Shown piece by piece: positions 8,683-17,664 of a DNA stretch of 64,000 nucleotides. Where the stretch lies: positions 248,001-312,000 of the forward strand of contig NZ_JAHXRL010000002.1 in assembly GCF_019392245.1 (NCBI RefSeq), written 5' to 3'. Under the pieces are notes generated by a model, which saw nothing but the letters and a program-made list of their open reading frames with translations, searched no databases and had not been told where the DNA came from. Made by a program: the position numbers and the translations under genes. The DNA comes from Sulfitobacter sp. CW3. Lineage in GTDB: Bacteria; Pseudomonadota; Alphaproteobacteria; Rhodobacterales; Rhodobacteraceae. Every line of letters begins with the position of its first letter. The stretch's first letter is position 1.

Positions 8683-8709
8683 ATCCCGTCCGACTTGAAC
8701 GTGTTTTTC

Positions 8710-9990
8710 TTACTTCTTAGCTTCCAAAGCATCTTCCAACGTACGCAATCCGGTCGTTGGAGACTGAACCAGAACGGACATGTTCCCCGGCTTGTGTTCG
8801 TTTGCCAGCATCTTCATGTGAGCATCGGGCAGGTCATTCCATGTGAACACTTCCGACATGCACGGGTCCAAACGGCGCTCGAGCATCAGTTTGTTCGCCG
8901 ATGATGCCTGCTGCAGGTGCGCAAAGTGGCTGCCCTGCAAACGCTTTTGGTGCATCCACATATACCGCACATCAAGGGTCAGGTTGAAACCGGACGTACC
9001 GGCGCAGATCACAACCATGCCGCCTTTTTTACAAACGAATGTGGACACGGGGAATGTCGCCTCGCCGGGGTGTTCAAACACCATATCGACGTTCACACCC
9101 TTGCCAGTGATTTCCCAGATCGCCGCACCGAACTTGCGCGCCTCTTTAAACCAAGCCGCGTATTCAGGTGTGTTCACCGTGGGCATCTGACCCCAGCAGT
9201 TAAAGTCTTTGCGGTTCAGAACGCCCTTGGCACCCAGATCCATAACGAAATCACGCTTAGATTCATCCGAGATAACACCAATCGCATTCGCACCCGCGGT
9301 GTTGATCAACTGGATCGCGTAAGACCCCAAACCACCGGATGCACCCCAAACCAGCACGTTTTGGCCGGGCTTCAGGTCATGTGGTTCGTGACCGAACAGC
9401 ATGCGATAGGCGGTTGCCAGCGTCAGCGTATAGCAAGCGGATTCTTCCCAAGTCAGGTGCTTGGGCCGTGGCATAAGTTGCTGCGCCTGAACATTCGTGA
9501 ACTGCGCAAATGAACCGTCGGGTGTCTCGTAACCCCAGATGCGCTGGCTGGGCGAATACATCGGGTCGCCACCGTTGCAGTGCTCGTCGTCGCCATCGTC
9601 CTGGTTACAGTGAATGACGACCTCGTCGCCGACTTTCCAGCGCTTTACCTTGTCACCAACTGCCCAGACGATGCCCGAAGCATCGGAACCAGCGATGTGA
9701 AAGGGCTGTTTGTGACCGTCAAACGGGCTGATAGGTTTGCCCAAAGCAGCCCAAACACCGTTATAGTTAACGCCAGCGGCCATCACCAGAACCAGCACTT
9801 CGTGGCTGTCGAGCGTTGGAACATCCACCACTTCTTCCAGCATCGCTGTGTTTGGGTTGCCGTGACGCTCGCGACGGATTGTCCAAGCATACATTTGCTT
9901 GGGTACGAACCCCATCGGAGGGATTTCACCGATTTCGTACAGGTCTTTTTCCGGCGCGTCATATTGCGCGATGTTCGTGTCCAGGGCCAT
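8710..9990 (-). CDS. ccr: Crotonyl-CoA carboxylase/reductase
   Basis: A 426-residue medium-chain reductase family enzyme that reductively carboxylates crotonyl-CoA to (2S)-ethylmalonyl-CoA with NADPH and CO2, the key step of the ethylmalonyl-CoA pathway. The Ccr-typical N-terminus has YEIGEIPPMGFVPKQMYAW, AGSDASG is near residue 100, and the nucleotide fold GASGGLGS is at 216-223. Length fits the family. I chose the ATG at 9990 (MALDTN) because GGAGA lies just upstream; an in-frame ATG at 10074 would add 28 non-conserved residues. An acyltransferase gene and ecm lie upstream. The enzyme cluster with mcl2 and mch makes this assignment firm. Confidence 0.96.
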   Translation of the reverse strand: MALDTNIAQYDAPEKDLYEIGEIPPMGFVPKQMYAWTIRRERHGNPNTAMLEEVVDVPTLDSHEVLVLVMAAGVNYNGVWAALGKPISPFDGHKQPFHIAGSDASGIVWAVGDKVKRWKVGDEVVIHCNQDDGDDEHCNGGDPMYSPSQRIWGYETPDGSFAQFTNVQAQQLMPRPKHLTWEESACYTLTLATAYRMLFGHEPHDLKPGQNVLVWGASGGLGSYAIQLINTAGANAIGVISDESKRDFVMDLGAKGVLNRKDFNCWGQMPTVNTPEYAAWFKEARKFGAAIWEITGKGVNVDMVFEHPGEATFPVSTFVCKKGGMVVICAGTSGFNLTLDVRYMWMHQKRLQGSHFAHLQQASSANKLMLERRLDPCMSEVFTWNDLPDAHMKMLANEHKPGNMSVLVQSPTTGLRTLEDALEAKK

Positions 9991-10053
9991 GGGTGTCTCC
10001 ACTGTCAGAATTCGTTTGTGCCGCAGTGCAGAATCGCGGCGTCTAAAAGTGAG

Positions 10054-10076
10054 ATATTGCTCGAAGCGCAACAATG
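10054..10076. promoter_or_regulatory. Candidate operator upstream of ccr
   Basis: ATATTGCTCG followed by AAGCGCAACAAT, 64-86 nt before the ccr ATG. AATATTGCTCG recurs in both orientations between the acyltransferase gene and ecm, CAATATTTCTCG precedes mcl2, and GCGCAACAAT also occurs before mcl2. A shared regulatory site is possible but unproven. Confidence 0.35.
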
Positions 10077-10142
10077 CAACCGTAATTGGGTCGAATTTGT
10101 AATTTTATAACTTTGCAAGTGCAGAAAAATTGACGACCCGGC

Positions 10143-11489
10143 CTATTTTACAAAGAAATGCGCGATTGAATTGGCATAGAAGGTCAGCGCGGGCAGTTGT
10201 CCGGCAACAATTGCGACACCATCCTTGTCGACGCGGATCATCCCGCGCTGCAGCAAATGTTCACGCGCCTTATGGACCCCATCGCCGAAATCATCATGCG
10301 GGATGTCTATGGTGGTTTTGGCCTGCGCCAACAGCCGCGCCATTTCAGCATCCAAGGCGTCATCGGTCAGCGGCCCCGTGGCCGACACCAAGGCATGCGC
10401 CATCAGCGGGACAAACAGCAATGGCATCTCGCTGGCGATGCGCCCCATCAAATCTTTGGCCACAAGATCAACATCGGGATCAGGGCCATAGTCGTGCAGG
10501 GGCACTGGTTCCCCAAACACCACTGCCGCCACTCCAAAGCGCAAGAATTTACCGCGTATCCGCAGCCATGTTTTCCGTAGGATGAATATCAAGATTACCG
10601 ATATGCGCGCTTTAAAACGGCGGGTGCCTGCCTGGCCTGCGGCGATCAACACCCGGTCCTCCAGAACCCGATCATAGTTAATCGCAACCGGTACAAAGAC
10701 CACACCCCGGTCCACAAGGTCGGTCTCGAGAACATAGCCGAGCAACCCCATCTTGGGCGGCATCAACTTGCCATCAAGGCTCAGCCCGCCTTCTGGGAAA
10801 ATCGCTTGGGTCACGCCGCCTTGGGTTGCCTTTTGCACGTAACGCGCCAATACTTTGCGGTACAAGGCACCCCGCGATTTGCGCCGGATGAAATAGGCAC
10901 CCATTGATCTGATCAGTCGGCTAAGCGGCCAAACCCGCGCCCATTCCCCCACCGCATAGCTAAGCGCGGATGCCTCGCCAGCCAGATAGGTGACCAATAC
11001 ATAATCCATGTTGCTGCGGTGATTCATAATGAAAATCACCGTCGCCTCGCTGGGTATTTTTTCGATAACGGCGGCGTTGTTTGTGCCTGTGCGCACCTCG
11101 TACAACGTGTTGGCCAAAAACCGCGCCAGACGAATGCCAAAGCTGAAATAGGCAAAAGCACTAAAACTCGGGACAATCTCGCGTGCATATCTGCGGGCTT
11201 GCTCGAACGCGACGTTTTCGGGAATCCCTTCGGCACGGGCATGATCGGCGATCGCCTGACTTACTTGGGGGTCATAGATCAGTCGCTGGATCATATCGTG
11301 ACGGCGGGCCAGCTTGAAAGGTTCGATCGGGCGCGTCAGCCGTTTGTTCAACCTCGCAACGGCCCGTTCTAAGCGCAGGCGAAAGAACCAGCGCACGGAC
11401 GGCAATAGAAAATGGCTAAGGGCGGTGACTGCCGCAAAAAGCAAGATCACCACAAATAGCCAGATAGGAAGTTCAATGCTCTGCGTCAT
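10143..11489 (-). CDS. PlsB-like glycerol-3-phosphate/1-acylglycerol-phosphate acyltransferase
   Basis: A 448-residue protein with an N-terminal transmembrane helix (LPIWLFVVILLFAAVTAL) and an acyltransferase domain. The catalytic H-x4-D box is NHRSNMD, and the substrate-binding motif is IFPEGGLS. NHRSNMD resembles the PlsB/DHAPAT branch more than PlsC. It should acylate glycerol-3-phosphate or a lysophosphatidate at the inner membrane. I chose the ATG at 11489 (MTQSIEL); the frame is open further upstream but enters the ecm promoter region. It lies between ccr and ecm and is divergent from ecm. A second, smaller acyltransferase is near 38.5 kb. Confidence 0.85.
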   Translation of the reverse strand: MTQSIELPIWLFVVILLFAAVTALSHFLLPSVRWFFRLRLERAVARLNKRLTRPIEPFKLARRHDMIQRLIYDPQVSQAIADHARAEGIPENVAFEQARRYAREIVPSFSAFAYFSFGIRLARFLANTLYEVRTGTNNAAVIEKIPSEATVIFIMNHRSNMDYVLVTYLAGEASALSYAVGEWARVWPLSRLIRSMGAYFIRRKSRGALYRKVLARYVQKATQGGVTQAIFPEGGLSLDGKLMPPKMGLLGYVLETDLVDRGVVFVPVAINYDRVLEDRVLIAAGQAGTRRFKARISVILIFILRKTWLRIRGKFLRFGVAAVVFGEPVPLHDYGPDPDVDLVAKDLMGRIASEMPLLFVPLMAHALVSATGPLTDDALDAEMARLLAQAKTTIDIPHDDFGDGVHKAREHLLQRGMIRVDKDGVAIVAGQLPALTFYANSIAHFFVK

Positions 11490-11519
11490 TGGCCCACCCT
11501 TGCAGAACCAAAAGGGGCT

Positions 11520-11633
11520 GAGCAATATTAAACAGACGTTCCCCGTTAAACCGATATGAACATGCCGCGATGCAGCGAATTGACACCGCCCGATTATTTC
11601 AAGTATCAGTCTGTCAGGGTAATAATATTGCTC
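11520..11633. promoter_or_regulatory. Paired inverted 11-mers between acyltransferase gene and ecm
   Basis: GAGCAATATTA at 11520-11530 and its exact reverse complement TAATATTGCTC at 11623-11633. They flank the divergent promoter region, lying 31 nt from the acyltransferase ATG and 25 nt from the ecm ATG. The near-symmetric placement suggests one operator per promoter or a looping pair. Confidence 0.45.
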
Positions 11634-11657
11634 GCCCAATTCACGAGAGGCCGCACC

Positions 11658-13625
11658 ATGACGCAACAAACCAAAGACCGCCCTTGGCTCATCCGCACCT
11701 ACGCCGGACACTCTACCGCCGAGGCATCCAATGCGCTGTACCGCAGTAATCTGGCCAAAGGTCAGACCGGCCTTTCTGTTGCTTTCGACCTTCCCACACA
11801 AACCGGATATGACAGCGATCACATCCTGTCGCGGGGCGAGGTCGGCAAAGTCGGCGTTCCGGTGAGCCACCTTGGCGACATGCGCGCCTTGTTCAAAGAT
11901 ATCCCGCTAGAGCAAATGAACACCTCGATGACCATCAACGCGACCGCGCCGTGGTTGTTGGCGCTGTATATTGCCGTGGCCGAGGAACAGGGCGCTGATG
12001 TGTCCGCCTTGCAGGGAACAGTTCAAAACGACCTGATCAAGGAATACCTTTCGCGCGGCACCTATATCTGCCCGCCTGCCCCGTCGCTCAAGATGATCGC
12101 CGACGTTGCCGAATATTGCTATACAAACGTGCCGAAATGGAACCCGATGAACGTGTGTTCCTACCACCTGCAAGAGGCTGGCGCGACGCCTGAACAGGAA
12201 TTGGCCTTTGCCTTGGCCACAGCCACAGCCGTCTTGGACGCCCTGCGCCCCCGCGTGCCTGAAAAGGATTTCCCAACCGTGGTTGGGCGAATCTCGTTCT
12301 TTGTGAACGCTGGCATTCGTTTCGTCACCGAGATGTGCAAAATGCGGGCCTTTGGCGATCTGTGGGATGAAATCTGCTTGGAACGCTATGGCGTCGAAGA
12401 CCCCAAATACCGCCGTTTCCGCTATGGCGTTCAGGTGAACTCTCTTGGTTTGACGGAACAGCAGCCGGAAAATAACGTCTACCGCATCTTGATCGAAATG
12501 CTGGCCGTTACGCTGTCTAAAAACGCCCGCGCCCGTGCCGTTCAATTGCCCGCATGGAACGAGGCGCTTGGCCTGCCGCGCCCGTGGGATCAGCAATGGT
12601 CGATGCGGATGCAGCAAATCATGGCATATGAAACGGATTTGCTTGAATTTGATGACCTGTTTGATGGCAACCCAGCGGTCGACAGAAAAGTCGAAGCGCT
12701 GAAGGAAGGCGCGCGCGCTGAATTGGCCAACCTTGATGGCATGGGCGGTGCAATTTCCGCAATCGACTACATGAAATCACGTCTGGTCGAAAGCAACGCC
12801 GACCGTCTGGGCCGGATCGAACAGGGCGAAACAATTGTTGTCGGGGTCAACAAATGGCAGCAGGGCGAACCATCCCCCCTGATGACCGGCGACGGTGGGA
12901 TCATGGTCGTTGACCCCGCCGTTGAGGCGGACCAGATCAACCGTCTGAATGCGTGGCGTGATGGCCGTGATCAGGCCGCCGTCGACAAAGCGCTTGCAGA
13001 TCTACGCGCCGCCGCCGCCGAAGGGCGCAATGTGATGGGACCGTCAATTGCCGCCGCCAAGGCAGGGGTGACTACTGGTGAATGGGCCGCGCAAATGCGT
13101 GCCGTGCATGGTGAATATCGCGGGCCGACGGGTGTCGCCGCAGGTCGGTCAAACAAAACCGAAGGCCTGGATGATCTGCGCGAGGCCGTAGATGCCGTCA
13201 GCACCCGTCTGGGCCGCCGTCTAAGCTTTCTTGTTGGGAAACCCGGGCTTGATGGCCATTCGAACGGCGCAGAACAAATTGCCGTACGCGCCCGCGATTG
13301 CGGCATGGACATCGCGTATGAGGGAATTCGTCTAACCCCTTCCGAAATCGTACAAGCCGCGAAAGACGGCAGCCACCATGTTGTTGGACTTTCTATTCTT
13401 TCTGGCTCTCATATTCCGCTGGTCGAAGATCTTATGAACCAAATGCGCGAAGCTGGTCTTGGGAATATCCCCGTAGTTGTGGGCGGTATCATTCCAGAAG
13501 ACGATAAAACAAGACTTCTCGGAATGGGTGTGGCCCGGGTTTATACGCCAAAAGACTTTGAGTTGAATACAATCATGCAAGATATCGTAATACTGGCAGA
13601 CCCGGAAACTATTGCAGCACAGTGA
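11658..13625 (+). CDS. ecm: Ethylmalonyl-CoA mutase (coenzyme B12-dependent)
   Basis: A 655-residue acyl-CoA mutase of the MeaA/Ecm branch that converts (2R)-ethylmalonyl-CoA to methylsuccinyl-CoA. The catalytic domain starts with TYAGHSTAEASN and GLSVAFDLPTQTGYDSDH. The C-terminal B12 domain has the D-x-H-x-x-G motif, with Asp532, His534 and Gly537, and later GLSILSGSHI and VVVGGIIP. The start at 11658 (MTQQTKD) has GAGAGG about 8 nt upstream; the frame also opens at 11556, but that extension is promoter sequence. Proximity to ccr, mcl2 and mch favours ethylmalonyl-CoA over methylmalonyl-CoA as substrate. Confidence 0.93.
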   Translation: MTQQTKDRPWLIRTYAGHSTAEASNALYRSNLAKGQTGLSVAFDLPTQTGYDSDHILSRGEVGKVGVPVSHLGDMRALFKDIPLEQMNTSMTINATAPWLLALYIAVAEEQGADVSALQGTVQNDLIKEYLSRGTYICPPAPSLKMIADVAEYCYTNVPKWNPMNVCSYHLQEAGATPEQELAFALATATAVLDALRPRVPEKDFPTVVGRISFFVNAGIRFVTEMCKMRAFGDLWDEICLERYGVEDPKYRRFRYGVQVNSLGLTEQQPENNVYRILIEMLAVTLSKNARARAVQLPAWNEALGLPRPWDQQWSMRMQQIMAYETDLLEFDDLFDGNPAVDRKVEALKEGARAELANLDGMGGAISAIDYMKSRLVESNADRLGRIEQGETIVVGVNKWQQGEPSPLMTGDGGIMVVDPAVEADQINRLNAWRDGRDQAAVDKALADLRAAAAEGRNVMGPSIAAAKAGVTTGEWAAQMRAVHGEYRGPTGVAAGRSNKTEGLDDLREAVDAVSTRLGRRLSFLVGKPGLDGHSNGAEQIAVRARDCGMDIAYEGIRLTPSEIVQAAKDGSHHVVGLSILSGSHIPLVEDLMNQMREAGLGNIPVVVGGIIPEDDKTRLLGMGVARVYTPKDFELNTIMQDIVILADPETIAAQ

Positions 13626-13708
13626 TTTGATTCAGAGTTTATTTTCTTTTTATGTTTATTCTTTTCGCGTAAGGCAGAAAACACACTTTCTGAATAGGGA
13701 CGAGTAAA

Positions 13709-14023
13709 ATGAGCATTAAACTAGACTCCATGTCTCATAAAGAGCTTGAGACTTTGTTGAACGACGTGAAAACGGCAATTAAATCCGCGTATGAACGTGA
13801 TCGTGTCGAAGCACGTAAAGCTGCTGAAAAAGCGGCCGCTGAATTTGGTTTCTCTTTGGATGAGGTGTCTTCGGGTGCCAAAAAATCTAAAGGTGCCAAA
13901 GCTGCAGCAAAATACGCTAATCCGGCTGATAAAACCCAAACATGGACTGGCAAAGGCCGCCAGCCCAACTGGTACCGCGAACTGGCAGCCAAAGGCGTTT
14001 CGCCTGAAGAACTGGCTATCTAA
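13709..14023 (+). CDS. H-NS/HvrA-like histone family nucleoid protein
   Basis: A 104-residue protein with an N-terminal coiled-coil dimerisation region (ELETLLNDVKTAIKSAYERDRVEARKAA, split by charged repeats) and the C-terminal H-NS DNA-binding core, TWTGKGRQPNWYRELAAKG. It should silence or modulate AT-rich promoters, like HvrA in Rhodobacter. The 83-bp stretch before it is strongly AT-rich and holds its promoter; the gene itself is also less GC-rich than its neighbours. A terminator hairpin follows. Confidence 0.9.
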   Translation: MSIKLDSMSHKELETLLNDVKTAIKSAYERDRVEARKAAEKAAAEFGFSLDEVSSGAKKSKGAKAAAKYANPADKTQTWTGKGRQPNWYRELAAKGVSPEELAI

Positions 14024-14046
14024 GGCTATATCTGTAACGTAAAATC

Positions 14047-14074
14047 GAGCGCCTCATGTTCTGGGGCGCTCTTT
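14047..14074 (+). terminator. Intrinsic terminator after the H-NS-like gene
   Basis: GAGCGCC / GGCGCTC stem with an 11-nt loop, followed by TTTC, 23 nt after the stop. Confidence 0.75.
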
Positions 14075-14097
14075 CACATTGAACGGTAGTTTTCAAA

Positions 14098-14808
14098 ATG
14101 ACGACACATATTGGTGCCCAAAAGGGTGAAATCGCTGAAACGGTTTTGATGCCTGGTGACCCCTATCGCGCAAAATGGGCGGCAGAGACTTTTCTGAAAG
14201 ACGCCAAACTTGTTAACGAAGTGCGTGGCATGCTTGGCTTTACCGGCACATGGAACGGCCACCGCGTTACCATTCAGGGATCCGGAATGGGCATGCCGTC
14301 GCTTTCTATCTATGCCAACGAACTGATTTCGACCTATGGGGCCAAGACATTGATCCGCATCGGGTCATGTGGTGGCATGCAACCACATGTCGGAATTCGC
14401 GATGTCATCATCGCAATGACCGCGACCACGATCACCTCCCCTTCGTCTGGTATTTTCCGCGAAATGAACTTCGCGCCCTGTGCCGATTGGTCGTTGTTGC
14501 AAGCGGCGGTTACAGCGGCGCAAGAAATGGGCACGAATACCCATGTCGGCGGCATCTATTCGTCCGATGTGTTTTACGCCGAACGCCCGGATCTGGACGA
14601 GCAAATGGTGCGCCACGGTGTCTTGGGCGTCGAGATGGAAGCCGCCGAGCTTTATATCTTGGCAGCGCGCCATAAATGCCGGGCTTTGGCGGTACTCACC
14701 GTCAGCGACCACCTGCAAACCGGCGAAGCACTGCCCGCATCCGAGCGCGAACAATCCTTTGGCGACATGGTAGAAATCGCGCTGAAGGCTGCCTTTCCCG
14801 ACGCATAA
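14098..14808 (+). CDS. deoD: Purine-nucleoside phosphorylase, DeoD type
   Basis: A 236-residue PNP of the hexameric DeoD family. It has [14 protein letters not shown] near residue 17, IRIGSCGGM near residue 83, [10 protein letters not shown] near residue 180 and VSDHLQTGE with the catalytic Asp. It cleaves purine (deoxy)nucleosides with phosphate. It is a single gene bounded by terminators, so it is probably expressed alone. It may use nucleosides brought in by the importer at the left end, an inference from function only. Confidence 0.94.
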   Translation: MTTHIGAQKGEIAETVLMPGDPYRAKWAAETFLKDAKLVNEVRGMLGFTGTWNGHRVTIQGSGMGMPSLSIYANELISTYGAKTLIRIGSCGGMQPHVGIRDVIIAMTATTITSPSSGIFREMNFAPCADWSLLQAAVTAAQEMGTNTHVGGIYSSDVFYAERPDLDEQMVRHGVLGVEMEAAELYILAARHKCRALAVLTVSDHLQTGEALPASEREQSFGDMVEIALKAAFPDA

Positions 14809-14823
14809 TAATCGTCGGCACGC

Positions 14824-14847
14824 TTAAACCCCGCCAAAGGGGTTTAA
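14824..14847. terminator. Bidirectional terminator between deoD and the DUF1989 gene
   Basis: Perfect 9-bp stem TTAAACCCC / GGGGTTTAA with a 6-nt loop between two convergent genes. A and T runs at the outer ends fit a terminator in either direction. Confidence 0.75.
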
Positions 14848-15683
14848 CCATGAGATCGGTCATAGCCGCTGACATGAGGTGCTGTCATCGCATCCATGTG
14901 TCCTGCTTCTGGCGCATAAATCTCGACCAGCAGCGGATAGCAGGCTGCAGCATCCGAAGAATGCTCGGCCGAACAGTCTCCCCCCGGACACGCGCTTAAC
15001 GCGCCCAACAAATCAATCTCGGCGTAGAATTCAAGATAATCTCCCGGCCGAACCGGGCTTGCCTTCATAAAGTACTGACCTGTGTCACGGGTAAATCCGG
15101 TGCACATAAAGACATTCAACACATCATGCACATGAGGTTCGGCCTCGGCCACGGGAACGCCCAGATGGTTCGCCAACGCGCGGGTCAGGTTGGAATGACA
15201 GCAATGATGGTACTGCCCGCCCGCCAACAAGTGGTGGGTATAGGGGTCGCAGCGCGTCCCGATAACATCATGCACCGATCCGCCGAATTCGTCCTTACCG
15301 TACCAGCCCAGCGTATCATGGGTGATCGTTGCCATGGGCCGCAGATACGGAAAGCTGGTCCACATCCGCTGGCCGGTCGTGATGTGTGTGCCATGCAGCG
15401 CACGGGTTTTGCCGGAATAGAACCGTTCAGCCAAATTATCGCGCGCCCACAGGTTCAAATCGCCGACCTGCGCCCCCTCGACGCTCACGATCCGAAAGAA
15501 ATGTCCGGCAGGCACGGTAAAGCATCCCGCATCGCGCGGCGGCACCAGAACTTCGTCTACCTTGGTCATCTTGGCACGCGCATTTTGGTAGGCGGCCATG
15601 TCAGGCACCGGAAGGGTATCAACCGGATAGCAGATAACCGGTTTAATCGCGCGCCGTGCAGCCGCGTCTTTTGGTGTGTTCAT
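14844..15683 (-). CDS. DUF1989 (urea carboxylase-associated type) protein
   Basis: A 279-residue DUF1989 family protein, a family often found beside urea carboxylase or amino-acid catabolism genes. The N-terminal part has VPPRDAGCFTVPAGHFFRIVS, the centre has YGKDEFGGSVHDVIGTRCDPY, and the His/Cys-rich run GGQYHHCCHSNL suggests metal binding. No urea carboxylase gene is nearby. I chose the ATG at 15683 (MNTPKDA), which overlaps the stop of the flavoprotein gene by 4 nt (ATGA) and has AGGAAA upstream. The two proteins are probably co-translated and act in one pathway, but the substrate is unknown. Confidence 0.8.
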   Translation of the reverse strand: MNTPKDAAARRAIKPVICYPVDTLPVPDMAAYQNARAKMTKVDEVLVPPRDAGCFTVPAGHFFRIVSVEGAQVGDLNLWARDNLAERFYSGKTRALHGTHITTGQRMWTSFPYLRPMATITHDTLGWYGKDEFGGSVHDVIGTRCDPYTHHLLAGGQYHHCCHSNLTRALANHLGVPVAEAEPHVHDVLNVFMCTGFTRDTGQYFMKASPVRPGDYLEFYAEIDLLGALSACPGGDCSAEHSSDAAACYPLLVEIYAPEAGHMDAMTAPHVSGYDRSHG

Positions 15684-17332
15684 GCGTTTTTTCCTGCAGT
15701 TCGACCCGAGAACAGACACCCGCCAAGGAATGTCCCCTCAAGCGCGTTGTACCCATGATAGCCACCACCGCCAAAACCACAAACCTCGCCTGCGGCAAAA
15801 AGGCCCTGCAAAACGTCGCCCTGTGGGGTCAGCACCCTGCCTTGTAGATCGGTATGCAGACCGCCCAAGCTTTTACGGGTCAATACGTTCAGCCGCACCG
15901 CGATCAACGGGCCGTTTTCGGCATCCAGAATAGCGTGCGGTTTGGCCGTGCGGATCAGTTTATCACCGCGATAGTTGCGCGCCCCGTGAATAGCAGTGAT
16001 CTGCGCGTCCTTGGAAAATGGGTTGTCCAACTGCCCGTCCCGCGCGGAGATCTGGCTGCGCACATGGTCCAGATCAACCGGCTGATGCGGGGTCAATTTA
16101 TTCATGCCCGCAACCAGTTCTTCCAACCTATCCGCGACGATGAAATCAGCGCCGTTTTCCTTGAACGCTTCGACAGCGGGCGTTGCCCCTTTGCCAAGCC
16201 GGGCCTTCAACACATCGCGCCAGCCGCCATCTGTCAGGTCAGGATTTTGTTCGGACCCTGACAGCGCGAATTCCTTTTCGATGATCTTTTGGGTCAGGAT
16301 AAACCAACTGTGCTCGCCAGCCTGCAATATCCGCTTGAGCGTCGACAACGTGTCGAAACCCGGCATGCAGGGGGCCTCCATCCGGTCCCCATTGGCATCC
16401 AGCCAGATCGACGAAGGACCGGGCAAAATGCGAATGCCGTGGTTGGGCCAGATCGGATGCCAGTTTTCGACACCCTCGCAATAGTGCCACATGCGGTCTT
16501 CGTTGATCAGCCCTGCGCCAGCATGCGCGGCGATGGCATGCATCTTGCCGTCCACGTAATCGGGCACGCCCGACACCATACGGCGTGGCGGCTGGCCCAG
16601 ACGATCAGCGGGCCAATGTTTGCGGACCAGATCATGATTGGCACCAATGCCCCCCGTGGTCAAAATCACGGACTCGGCTTGATAGCTGAACGCGCTAATG
16701 ATTGAACGCCCCGTGCTTTCCCCGCGCAGCTTGGTTGTCGCCTCGAGCACATTCCCCGACACGCCGAAAACGGCACCATTTGTAACCTCAAGCGCGGTTA
16801 CTTGATGGCGAAACGCCATGTGTAGTTGCCCTGCGGCGGCATATTCCTGCATCAGCTTTGCAAAAGGCGCGACCACGCCGGTGCCTGTCCCCCAGGTGAT
16901 GTGGAACCGGGGCACCGAATTTCCGTGCCCGCCGGCCATGGAACCACCCCGTTCAGCCCAGCCAACGACAGGAAACCAACGCATGCCCAATCCGTGCAGC
17001 CAGCCGCGCATATCTCCTGCGGCCCATTCAACAAACCGCGTGGCATAGGCCAGCGGGTTCGCATCCTCGGGGCGGTCAAACTGGGCAGAACCCATCCAAT
17101 CGCGTAAGGCCAGTTCAGCACTGTCGCGGATACCCAACCTGCGTTGTTCGGGCGTATCGACCATGAACAAACCACCAAGCGACCAAAACGCTTGCCCGCC
17201 AAGGCTTTGCGCCCCTTCTTGATCTATCATTAACACGCGGCGTCCGCGCAAAATCGCCTCGTGGGCTGCAACCATGCCAGCAAGGCCAGCACCCACTACA
17301 ATCACATCCGCTTTAAAGTTTTTATCTGTCAT
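15680..17332 (-). CDS. FAD-dependent dehydrogenase (3-ketosteroid dehydrogenase/fumarate reductase fold)
   Basis: A 550-residue flavoprotein. The FAD dinucleotide fold VIVVGAGLAGMVAAHEA is near residue 10, SLGGQAFWSLGG follows, and the C-terminus has GLFAAGEVCGFGGGGYHGYNALEGT. It belongs to the FAD_binding_2 group that includes KsdD-like dehydrogenases, often annotated simply as FAD-binding dehydrogenase. I chose the ATG at 17332 (MTDKNFKAD) with GGGGG upstream; an earlier in-frame ATG at 17398 adds an unconserved tail. It is translationally coupled to the DUF1989 gene. The substrate is not predictable. Confidence 0.85.
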   Translation of the reverse strand: MTDKNFKADVIVVGAGLAGMVAAHEAILRGRRVLMIDQEGAQSLGGQAFWSLGGLFMVDTPEQRRLGIRDSAELALRDWMGSAQFDRPEDANPLAYATRFVEWAAGDMRGWLHGLGMRWFPVVGWAERGGSMAGGHGNSVPRFHITWGTGTGVVAPFAKLMQEYAAAGQLHMAFRHQVTALEVTNGAVFGVSGNVLEATTKLRGESTGRSIISAFSYQAESVILTTGGIGANHDLVRKHWPADRLGQPPRRMVSGVPDYVDGKMHAIAAHAGAGLINEDRMWHYCEGVENWHPIWPNHGIRILPGPSSIWLDANGDRMEAPCMPGFDTLSTLKRILQAGEHSWFILTQKIIEKEFALSGSEQNPDLTDGGWRDVLKARLGKGATPAVEAFKENGADFIVADRLEELVAGMNKLTPHQPVDLDHVRSQISARDGQLDNPFSKDAQITAIHGARNYRGDKLIRTAKPHAILDAENGPLIAVRLNVLTRKSLGGLHTDLQGRVLTPQGDVLQGLFAAGEVCGFGGGGYHGYNALEGTFLGGCLFSGRTAGKNA

Positions 17333-17394
17333 GAATCCCCCCGACCTCAGAACAAAGGCTAGTCGACGATCAATGCTGGTGTCGAGGACCGTGT

Positions 17395-17616
17395 TCAAAG
17401 CGGCCGTGAGGTTACTTTGGATTTGCAGTCTTGCGGGGTGCCATTTGTCGCGGTGTAAGCTTCGGCACCACAGGCCGCACAGCGATAATAGTGCAGGCTG
17501 CCTTTATCGCGGGTCGTGTTTTTACGCCAACGGCAAGCGCGGGTATCTTTGCCGCGCCGGGTGAAATAGGCGACGGCCAGAAATACGACAATAAATGCGA
17601 TTAGAATAAGAGGCAT
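17395..17616 (-). CDS. Small membrane-anchored zinc-ribbon-like protein
   Basis: A 73-residue protein: one N-terminal transmembrane helix (PLILIAFIVVFLAVAYF), then a basic stretch (RRGKDTRACRWRK), then YYRCAACGAEAYT and a late Cys (PQDCKSK). The four Cys could bind one zinc. It starts 48 nt after sdhB ends on the same strand and may be the last gene of the sdh operon. The ATG at 17616 is preferred; a TTG at 17643 would add nine residues. The function is unknown. Confidence 0.65.
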   Translation of the reverse strand: MPLILIAFIVVFLAVAYFTRRGKDTRACRWRKNTTRDKGSLHYYRCAACGAEAYTATNGTPQDCKSKVTSRPL

Positions 17617-17664
17617 AGAAAGGCCGCCGGCCCACCCCGACAAACGCGGGATGGACCAAGCTGA

